Origin: Tetrahymena thermophila SB210
Taxonomy: Eukaryota > Ciliophora > Oligohymenophorea > Hymenostomatida > Tetrahymenidae
NCBI RefSeq assembly: GCF_000189635.1
Contig: NW_002476426.1
Span: 248,001-312,000 of the forward strand
Reading direction: 5' to 3'
Length of the DNA stretch: 64,000 nt
Program-made: the position numbers and the translations under genes
In this document: piece after piece, positions 51,539-61,697 of the stretch
Numbering within the stretch: the first letter of the stretch is position 1
Layout of the letters: every line of letters begins with the position of its first letter
Notes under the pieces: generated by a model
What the model saw: only the letters and a program-made list of their open reading frames with translations
Database searches by the model: none
What the model was told of the DNA's origin: nothing

Positions 51539-53952
51539 TCAGTGGTGCTTGGGCTTAATATTGTCATCGTAATCTTGGGGAAGTCCGTGATACATATGGG
51601 GATCCTTATGATCAACAAAGGCTACGTGACGAACTCTTTCAGCTTCGTAGTTATCTTTGTGATAAATGGTGCTGTAGTTCTTCCAGGTAGCAGGTTCAGT
51701 CTTACCAACCTTAGAAACGAAAGCTCTCAAGGTATCGTTAACGAGTTGAGATTCCATGTATTTATTAATATCCATATCACCAATAGGGTTAATAGCCTTT
51801 AAGGGTTCATGGGTGTTGGTGGCAGATTTCCAGTGGTTTTCAATACCAGGAACGTGCCATTGGTTAACGACAGCGACGATCTTCTTTCCAGGAGTATCTC
51901 TGTAAAGAGCATAGAATAAGTCAAGATCCTTTTGGTCGACAATAATTTTCTTTTGGTAAGGAGCTAGCTTTTCGAAGTATTTAACGAACCAGTTAGTTCT
52001 GAATCTATCCATAGATTCAGCATAAGCTTCACCTCCAACAACATCAAGAGTGGCGTAGTTATCGAAGTGTTCTCTTCTCCAGAAAGAGTTATGGAGAGCT
52101 CTGTAACCGTAGTATAATTGGGAGAAGGGGTCTAATCTAGGTTCGACCTTCAAGGCAGAGAGAGTGACATCATCAACTTCCAATCCACCAAGGACGACAG
52201 GGATATTTTATTTATTGGCTTCTTCGATGGCAAACTTCATTTCCAAGCCAGGAATGAAAGGATGGAAGTCATCAGGGAAAGCTATTTTTATGTAAAATAA
52301 ATAAATTAATACAATATTTATCACAAAGAAAACAAATTAAATTAAAAAATAAATTTTCAATCAGAAGTCTGTCTGTTTGTCTTTGACTTTCAAAACATAA
52401 AATTTAGATTTAATGTTTTTATCTGAATAAATTATCTCAAAATAAAGAAGAATGAATGATCAAAATAATTTTATTTAAGTTTCAATTCAAATAATCAAAG
52501 CTGTAAATTCTAGCAGATGATGTATGTAGTTTTTATATTGGATATCTTTTTTTAATTATATTTGCTTTTTATATTTTATTTGTTTGAAAATTTGCTAATA
52601 CCAAACAAACAAACAATTAAATTTTTCACTTCTCTTATTTCAAATGAAGTACTTAAGAAACAACACTACCAATAGAAATGATAGGCGTGCCAAGTAGTAA
52701 ATAAATTATTTATTCGTCCAATAAAATCAATATCTCCTATCAATGATAATTTACAGGTACTTCAGACAGAGATTTTAAAATGTTTATTTATAAAATCCTG
52801 CTTCTAAAATAAAATTTCTTTTTATTTGTTTTTTACTTTCTTTATTTTTCATTCATTAATTTGTAATTAAACCTTTGAAAATAAAAGGTCATGAATGCTA
52901 TTTTTTAACTATTTTGTATGTTTCCTATTCATATTTTAGTCCATTGCTAACAGCACCTTTGCACCTAATAATTTTTATTTAACTACACATCAACTAAATT
53001 TAAATTTTATATTCTCTGATTTTATCTAATTGTCATTTTTAGAATCTAACTTGTTTTAATGCAACTACAGATATTTAATACTGATTCTTTTATTGTAAAT
53101 ATTGATTCACTCTTGCTTAAGTTGCAGTAGTGCTAGTATAATTTGGTAGATCACTCATCTTTTTTTTTGATATCCATATTTAAGTCTTAATTTTTCTTGC
53201 TTGTGCTTTATGTTTTGTTAAACTAGTTAAAATAAAATTAATTACCCTTGAACCAATTAATAACAAAGAGCCATGAGTAGAACTTGGCCTTGAAAACAAG
53301 GTTTCTGATGGTATTGTCCAAAGACAAAGTGTAAGCTTGGCTTAATAAATCATTATATCTGTTGAGTTCTTATTGGCATTTAACATCTTAGATGTTCTTG
53401 GCAAGGTTCCACCATTCCTTATTGGTTTAAACAAATACAGCATCAGGCTTTTCTTTTTGGACCAAATCCTTAGTTCTGTTGGCTAATAAAGTAGATGAAT
53501 TGGTGGTACCAATAAGATATAAAGTTCTTCCGTTTTAAGGATCCTTCAAGACAGTCAAAGTGTTCTTGAAAGGGTCGAATCTATTAAAATAATTTAATTT
53601 ATCATAAATTACAATAAATTTGCATTGTTGATTTCATATATTATATTTTGAATATAAGAGCTATTGCATATAGATTTATTAAGAAACCTTATAGATATTG
53701 CTTCTTTATAAATACTTTTTATTTTTTAGGTAACAAAGAGAAATGACCTTCACATCTTTCTTAACCTAAAAGCAAAAAAGAAGCGAATTTCAATTCTCCT
53801 TCACCTTTAATTTTACGCCCTTATATGTTCAGGATGGCCAATAATAGCCAGATAAGCGAAAGTAAGTATTACCTTGTACCAGCTCTAAAAGCAGCACCAG
53901 TTTCAAGATTAGGATTTCTTAAAAATCTATGAACAGCACGAGCACTAATCAT
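51539..53952 (-). CDS. mitochondrial TraB-like family protein, 385 aa, three exons
   Basis: Exons 53873-53952, 53246-53580 and 51539-52281 join in frame (1,158 nt including the TGA). The N-terminus MISARAVHRFLRNPNLETGA is basic, Ser/Ala/Arg-rich and free of acidic residues until Glu17, so it looks like a mitochondrial presequence. Exon 2 holds GRTLYLIGTTNSSTLLANRT and VQKEKPDAVFVQTNKEWW, which match the start of TraB/PrgY-like domains (LxGTxHxS...KPDxVxVE), but the usual His after GT is replaced. Exon 3 has FAIEEANKQNIPVVLGGLEV and later KKIVAVVNQWHVPGIENHWK, again as in TraB proteins. It ends DDNIKPKHH. Exon 3 is visibly richer in G+C, with preferred codons (GGT, AAG, GTC, ACC), than any neighbour, suggesting high expression. 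The function of eukaryotic TraB-like proteins is poorly defined, and a mitochondrial membrane-complex role is an inference. Confidence 0.75.
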
Positions 53953-54974
53953 TTTGCCTTATCTTTTATTTTTCCTTATCTTTTTACTTTTCTTTGGAAA
54001 TTTTAATTTATTTTTATTAATTTTTTTTAGTTTTCTTCTTTGTTTTTCCCTCCTTGCATTAATGAAATTAGTAAAAAAATATATGAAATCATTTATTTTT
54101 CCTTTTAACTAAAGAGAGTTAATCGTCTATCAATAAACAATGGAATGGATTGATCATTTAAAGATAAAAGTTTTCTCTTCTTTTTGTATCTTGGATATCT
54201 TATTTGCTGATAATTTGTATCTAAATAAATAAAAGCTACAAGGCATTTTTTATTAGGTAATAAAATTATAAATATTATATTTAACTTTCTTTAACTCAAT
54301 AATATAATTTATAATTAATATATTTTAATAAAAAATTGTTATATTTTATTTATATTTCTCAATTCTTAAATAAATTATTAATAGTTAACGTCCATTTTAA
54401 AAAAGAAATTAAATTAATTTAAATTTATTTCAAATTACCTTTAGTTATGTTTTTATTGAATTTAAGTAATACTCTCTACAAATTAGTTATTTATTAATTT
54501 TTATTTTAATAAAAACAATTGAAAAAAAAATAATCGACTACTAGTAAAATTAACAAAATGATTTTTTATTAAATTTCAAAAAGCAAAATTTCAGCAAATC
54601 ATAATTTGATTAAATAAAAATTAGATTAAAATTTTAATATTAAGTTGAAATGAAATACTAATAATTTTAAATATATTTATATATATCTAATTATTTATCA
54701 TTTAGTATAATTAAAAAGAAAAATATATTTTATGAAGAGAGATAAGTGTGTACTATTATTATAAACAAAAGATTTGATACATTAAAATAACATTTATTAA
54801 AGTATTAAATTTGAAAATGAATCAGGTTATACCTGCTTTACTCCTTATGCATTATGTAATATAATAATTTTTGATTATATTTGATACATTTTATTAGAAA
54901 ACAACATTTGATATTATGTTTGGGTTGCTGATAAGATTTTTTATAATTTATTATTTTACTTATAAAAATATTGC
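53953..54974. other. AT-rich intergenic region (about 1 kb)
   Basis: This should contain the promoter of the TraB-like gene. The pyrimidine-rich stretch just upstream of its start (53953-54060, many C/T runs) is distinctive. No other feature was recognised. Confidence 0.55.
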
Positions 54975-57900
54975 TCAAGCTTGAGACTCATTGTTAACAG
55001 TATTTCCATTTATATTATTAGAATTATGAGTTCTATATACGGAGGTATCGTTCTCTTACATTTAATCGAATTCAGATACTTAATGAATTTATTCTCCAGA
55101 ATTTTTACGGGAATCTGGGTGAGCCAAGCCATCACGGATAGCTTTTCTTCTTTTGAAAGCAAAATAGAATGAAACACATGCTCCAATAAAGCTGAGTGAA
55201 GTTAAAACTATGAAAGTAATTAAAAGGGCTTTCTTTGTTGTGTTTTAAGAATTCAAAGTTGCGAATTTATTAGTTATCTAATTTATTATAAATTATTTAG
55301 TTATGATTAATTTTATTTTAATTTAATTTATTACCAAAGATTCATTGTAGTCCATATTGTAAAGATCCCAGTTATATGGTACGAAGCATTGATCTTAGAC
55401 ATGATACTTATCGAATAACAAATTATTAGTGAAGAGTAAATTATGCTTTATTATTAATGAAAAAAACATTAATATAATTATTTTAAATTTTGATTTAAAA
55501 ATTACTTGTTCATTTTATGCCAACTTAACAGTTTTGCCTGAATCAGGTTCTACTAGATAGTAAGAAGTAGCATCATCATCAGAAGTAGATTAAGCTTAAG
55601 GTGACTGGAACATGGGTTATCCATTAAGCTTAATATTATCTATTAAAGTTTAATTAACATTCTTGAAATATAAGTCTGAAACGAAAAGACCATTTCCAGC
55701 AGCAGAAGTAACATTCATCATGCCTTAAATAGTATCATAGAATTTTTGAGATTCTGATTTGCTTGGTTCATATGTATATTTGTAAACTTCTTATGAGTTG
55801 TGAGTGGTCTTAGATCCTTGAGATAATTTCTATATTCTGCCATACTTTTCATTCACTAATGTAAGGGAATCACCATCCTCTATTTTTGTCTTGAAACCAA
55901 ATCCAAGACTACCAGAAATCTTGTTTAAAGTAATAATTTTAATATTGATTTTTTACTTAATAATAAAGTTACTGTTTGATTTAAGTAATAAGGAAGAGCA
56001 ATACTTTGGATGCTATTAGTGTTTGTGCTATCAGCAGACCAAACGGTGTAGTATTGATATAATTGAGTGCTTCCTAGAATTTTTTGAATATTATTGACAT
56101 TTGACATTTATTCAAGACCTGTGTTTACCCAGTATACCTAAGTAGATTATAAGTTTGCTGCTTATTACCAGTTGTTTAATTGCAAAAGCTTTCTCTTTTA
56201 GTCAATCCAAGGTTAGCCACCATCGACTTACTTCCAGCTTGCCTAAAAATAATTATTAAATAAAAATTTATTTTAAAACAATTAAATAATAAATGTAAAT
56301 TAAAAAATTACTTTTTTCATCAAGTATAAATCTTAGTAACCCCAAAGTAATTCTTGTGAAGTTTTTTAAATATACATTCCGCCAAAAATTTCCTCAACAA
56401 CTATGTGCTTAAGATAATCCAATATAATCTTAGCATCTTCCATAGAAAGCTTGAAATCATGGTAAATATCAGATTCATCGTTCTTAGTGATTTGTAAGAT
56501 CAAATCATGAATTGATGACCAGGTCAAGATGGATCCAAGATTTGTATCTAACAAATTTTAAATACTTTCAGGAGTGAAAGTTATATTTTTTTGGTAAGCA
56601 GTTTATGTGTATGTGTAAATTTCAGGTAAGAGCTTTTATGGAAGTTTGTTCTTTTTTTTATATAGAAAATTAATTACATTTTTAGTTTTTTTTCAAAAAT
56701 TTACTTGAGAATCCCAATATTTAATGGAAGGAACGTTTTCTTCAGGGTTGAAGTATTTAGTTGGGAGGTTATTTGTTACATCACCAAAGAACCATTATTT
56801 TCTACCTAACTCATATTATGTGCAGATAGAAAGACATTTATATTAAGTCTGGATATCAGTTTGGAGTTGACTTAACAATTTAGCATAAGGGGATTTCTCT
56901 GTATTATATAAAAAGAATGCTAACTAGTAATCCTAGAGTTAGAAGTAGGTTAGAAGATTCTTAAAATCTTAGCTGTTTTAATTGCCTGTTAATAAAAATT
57001 TTTTAAAATATCTTAAATAATAATATTCTTAATAATTTTATTACCTATGAATGCATAAATAAAGGGCAAGTTAGCGCTAAAGCTTCTAACAACATTGTAT
57101 TATTGTAAACCTCTTTCGGTACACATTTTTAACATAGGTAAAACAACTTCATCTTAGAAAAGAGATTCACACTTAGTGCTTTTACGAGATAAATAATTAT
57201 AGGCAGCTCTACTGTATAGGTTACCAATTAATACATCAGAGAAGATATTGAAGATATCAGTAAAACCTCTGTACATAAACCAAGCTGAGGTAACAGTTTC
57301 CTAGCTACCTAATCCAGGATAGGTATCGTTCTTCAAAATAAGGTTATTTTCAAGGTTATTCAAATAAAGGACTAATGAAGGAACCTTATTAATGTTGTAC
57401 AGTTTTAAGCTTAAATTAATAAAAATAAATATTAAGTAAATATAAAACGTAATATGAAAATAAAATTTATTACTTAAAGTTAATGAGGCCATAATTGTCC
57501 TTGTTATTATATAAATTGGCCATATTGTAGTAACTAATTAAGGTGTATGTCTTACCAACGGTAAGAGGAGACCACATATCTCCAGTTGCTTCATTTATTT
57601 AAAGAAGGTTCATACCATCATTAGCATTAATAGGAGAAGGAGAATAAATACCAAGTTCAGCATAAGTAGGAATAGTTGAATTCAAAGAATTAAAATCGAA
57701 ACTGAAGGTTTTAGGATTCTTATCATATTTAAAGATTTGTTTTCTTGTTAAAATACCTTAAGCCCATTAAGAGCTGACTAATTCAGAGTTACTGCAATAA
57801 GTACCAATACCTTGACATGCAGAAGCACCATATTCATAAACGGCATCAGAAATAGTACCATTAAGGAGCCATGATAGTTTGTTAAGCATTGAAGATTTAC

Positions 57901-59560
57901 CTGCCAAACCTAACATTTAATCATCTCTTAATTAAAAGTAGTTTTAAATGGCCTTGAAATTTGGGTGGTTAGCATATTACTGGCTGAGTACAATAGAGAC
58001 CCACTTAGCTAAAGTTTATTTGCTATTTAAAAAAACAAATTTAATTTTTTTAAGATAATAAAAAATAAATAAATATTTTATATTAAAATTATAATTTCAA
58101 CAAATAAAACTAATTTCAAAAAAAAATAAAGTTTATACTTTTTCCAACCATATTAATCATCTTCCCACAACTTATCGATAATTTAAGGCTAGATCTTCAA
58201 AGGGTTGAAAACAACTTTATAAGTGTACTTTTAACTTCCGATGTTGAAAATTTGCATCATTTTAGCATAATAAGTAGGAAGAGTATCCATCATCTATTTC
58301 TTCAAGTTGTATAAATAGAGAGGCATTTTTCTTGCAATAGGAGCATATATTTCTTCATAATAGCCTTAAAGCATACCCTAATTAACAGTCATCAAAAGTT
58401 CATTTTGAGATTTGGCAAGTTAGTCAACTGGTTCAGTTAAGCTTTCATTTTTATAGTAAGTAGCGTATCCACCTGACTATTTAAATTAATTACAAATTTT
58501 TAATAATTCAAATTAATGCATCAATAAAAACCTAAAATACTAAAATCTTAAAGAATTCAATATAAAACTATTGTTTTCATTTATTCCTCTAAATATTATT
58601 ACCATTTTAGTATAATATTTATTTGAATTATTATTTATCTTAGGTTACATCTAAATTGAAAGAAAAATATCTTATAAATCTTAAAATTAATATATTACCC
58701 CAGTTTGAAGTGTAATATTCTTGAAAACGATATTGTGCTAATAACTGTAGGCATTACCATCTTTCAAGTTCACTTTATTGCAATTCAACTATTTTTTATT
58801 TAACAATACTTTAATTTCTTTATCCTCTTTTCTAAAAGACTGATTGGATGAATGAGCGTAATAATGCAAGCAATTAAAAAATAATAATATGAAAAAAATT
58901 CAATTAGTATAAAATTTTGTTTTCACAAATCGCTTTTTCAGCTAAAAGCATCACAATCAAGTCTTCAAGTTTAATTTTAATTACCCCAGGAGGCATATTT
59001 TAAACAGTTGTATCTGAAGGAACATCAATTGAGAAGAATTTTATTGTCTTATTTAATTGTAAATCATTGTAGCCAGGATAATCACCCCAAACTTTCACAT
59101 TGGTGCTATATTTTATAAAATAGACAAAGGAATTGTTAAGATGATTTTTTTCAATATGGAATTCTAAAGAGGCAAGAATTAAAAATGAAAATGAGATATC
59201 AAAATGCAAAAATAGTAAAAAAAATAAATATCTATCGCATTTTTAAGGTAATTAATAAATTGAATGAATGTATCAATGATATTATTCAATTTTATTCAAG
59301 CAAATTATCAATACAATAATAGTCTTTTTGGTCTTTTTATTGATTTAGAATGGTTTGTTTTGTTAATGCCAATATAATTTGATTGGCACTTAGTAATATG
59401 AAATGTAGAAGCGTATTTACCCTGTAAGTTAAGAAATGCTATTTATTGTTGAAGTAACTTAATCAGACATATAGAAATTAACTACAATGGTGGCTGATAG
59501 CAAAATAGCTGTAAGTGTGATCAGCGCACAAGTGATATTCTTTTAAGTTTTGTATTTCAT
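54975..59560 (-). CDS. two-TM protein with large ectodomain (CD36/LIMP-2-like candidate)
   Basis: The start is ATG at 59560 (MKYKTQKNITCALITLTAIL), with a membrane anchor right after a short basic N-terminus. The C-terminus has a second helix (ALLITFIVLTSLSFIGACVS), then KRRKAIRDGLAHPDSRK and a polar tail to TGA at 54977-54975. Between them lies a large ectodomain built from many exons. Recognisable pieces include VKVWGDYPGYNDLQLNKTI, ATYYKNESLTEPVDQLAK, FNPLKIQPQIIDKLW and QKTSQELLWGYQDLYLMKK. The TSQELLWGYQD block resembles the ELLWGYxD motif of CD36/LIMP-2 scavenger receptors, which share this hairpin topology. Other CD36 hallmarks (GPYxY, CNxIxGTDG) were not seen, so the family call is tentative. 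Introns are about 60-190 nt. The likely site is the plasma membrane or the endolysosomal/phagosomal membrane. Confidence 0.6.
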
Positions 59561-59868
59561 AACTTTCTTTTTTTCTCTTCTTTATTTGCTGTTTTCTTTC
59601 ACAAGATAAGGTGAAATATCAAAGTTTTTTTAACTTTTTTATTATTTCCTTTTGCCTTATTTTCTTTTACAATTAATAGACTTCACTGAAATACATACAC
59701 ACTTAATCATACATAATAAATAGAATGATTAAATGTAAAAATTATTGAAGAACAAGCATTCAAAATCACTGCATATATTATTGAATCAGTCTTACGCAGG
59801 CTCAATATATAAAAAATTCCTTTGATTTTGTAATATTAACTTAGTTATAATCCATATCTAAGTCAAGC

Positions 59869-60510
59869 ATGAAGAAATATCATACCCTTAATAATATTAT
59901 TAACTACTTAGAAGATAAATTTCTGAATTTTATTTTTCGACTCTTTTTGATATTCAAACTCTCATTAGTAATTCTTCTTCTTTGTTCCATTAATAAAATT
60001 ATAACTCTGCATATTTACCATAAATTTTTAAAAGATCTATACTCCCTCTCCATTTGCTTAGCATATGTTATATTTATATTTTTGTGTTTTAGACCGATAT
60101 TATTTATTACTCTTTCCTCCATTATTATCTCATAGTAATCTAATTTATTTCATGATTTAGTTACAAAAGAAAAGAATGCTTAGATATTATTATGTACTTA
60201 GGCTATCACGTTTCATACTATAAATTAATCTTATATTATTTTTTTTGACATTGATTTTTCTCAATCATTAATTTCTTCTTTTAATTTTTATATTCAACTT
60301 GTTTATTCTTCTTCTTTACATGCTTTCCCGTCATTTGCTACCTCACTTTATTTTTGCGTAATTTATTCTTTTATGCATCATTTTCTGTTCTGCCATTCAC
60401 CAAAATATTTAAATTCTTTAGCATGCTAAAAATAAAAAAAATATAAAAATAAATAACATTTAGATAATTTACACCACCCTTTCAACAATAAAATTTATAA
60501 AAATCAATGA
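59869..60510 (+). CDS. uncertain hydrophobic ORF, 213 aa
   Basis: Under the ciliate code an uninterrupted frame runs from ATG at 59869 (MKKYHTLNNIINYLEDKFLN) to TGA at 60508-60510. It has several Phe/Leu/Ile/Tyr-rich helices (LFLIFKLSLVILLLCSINKI, LAYVIFIFLCFRPILFITLS, FPSFATSLYFCVIYSFMHHF). The stretch is more C-rich than surrounding spacer and not simple AT drift. A polar tail (KQKKYKNKQHLDNLHHPFNN) follows. Against it: Tetrahymena-type coding strands are usually purine-rich, and this strand is pyrimidine-rich. A rival minus-strand frame rich in Lys exists over part of it. It could be a small membrane protein, a broken copy, or non-coding. No family was recognised. Confidence 0.35.
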
Positions 60511-61697
60511 GTAATTTAATTCCTTAAATTATTTTCCCCAAATTTTAAATTTCAAAAGAAAAGTTTCAAAAATTTCAGATTAAAAAATGTAAGCAATTCA
60601 TCAATTTAGTTTGGTTTTAAATAATATTATTTAAAATTTATTGCTAAGTCTTAAAGCTAAAATATGCATATAATGAAATTATAGATTTATTATTAGACAG
60701 GTTTTATTTAAGCAAAATTATCATTGTAATTATTTTCAATTAATTATTATCAAAACTAAAATTAATTATTTTAAAATTTACTAGCTTGAAATTTTAAATT
60801 CATTTTTGATTTATAATTTTATACTCAAAAATAATAGAAAATAGAATAAAAAATTAGGTATTGATATCAATAATCTATCATTAATTTTATTTAATATTTT
60901 CAAAATATTTTAAGTTTATTTTATTATTAAGAAGAATTTTAAAATATTATCTTCATTATCTTTTTCATTTTCTCTCAATAAATAAAAAAAAGTAATTTGG
61001 TTATATGACCAAATTATTAATTTAATAAAAAATAATTAATAGATATATTAATTATTACTAGATCTATTAAAAACTCCCTCTTTGGCTTTATTTGAAACAA
61101 GAGTCATCTCAAAAATAAAAACTAAAATAGAAAGATCAAAAATTGTATAAACAATTAAATTTTAAATATTCAGTACAAACATTAATAATATTTTTTTAGT
61201 TAATATTAATTTAGATGTCAACCTTAATAATTAGGCAATAATGAAATTTAAATTATTTAATCTAGAAAATTTTGATCTATGAATTATTATAAAAGAATAT
61301 TTTCTACCTTCTAATTGTGAGCTATTTATTGCATATGATATTCAATAATTATTTAAATTATTTAACAAATTAAAATGACAATTTTTTAATAATAATTATT
61401 TCATCTTATTATCTAGAAATTGGTTAAATTCATTTAAATTTAAAAAAAAAGGTTTTTTCAATTAATTTTTTATTTTTATTTTAGTTTAATATTTTAAAAT
61501 AATAATTTGATTAAATATAAAACATAAAATTTGAATAAAACAGTGAATTTTTATTTTTTTAAAAAATAAATGAATATTTTTTTACTATTACTAGATTATT
61601 TATTTTATAATATTAAAATTTTATTTAATTATTTTTTTTATTAAATTATTTTTAAATTAAATTAAATTAAAATTTATTTTTTGAAATTAAACTTTTT
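60511..61697. other. very AT-rich intergenic region
   Basis: About 1.2 kb of almost pure A/T with no supported gene. A 9-bp perfect inverted repeat with a 6-nt loop occurs at 60993-61016. Confidence 0.6.
60993..61016. repeat. small inverted repeat (9-bp stem, 6-nt loop)
   Basis: TAATTTGGT at 60993-61001 is the exact reverse complement of ACCAAATTA at 61008-61016. There is no T-tract or gene end beside it that would make it a terminator. It may be chance in AT-rich DNA. Confidence 0.5.

Noticed and set aside
51542-51802. Plus-strand ORF of 86 aa overlapping the TraB-like gene
   Set aside because: It is antisense to strongly codon-biased exon 3 of the TraB-like gene.
54981-55172. Plus-strand ORF of 63 aa
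   Set aside because: It is antisense to the C-terminal tail and helix of the two-TM protein.
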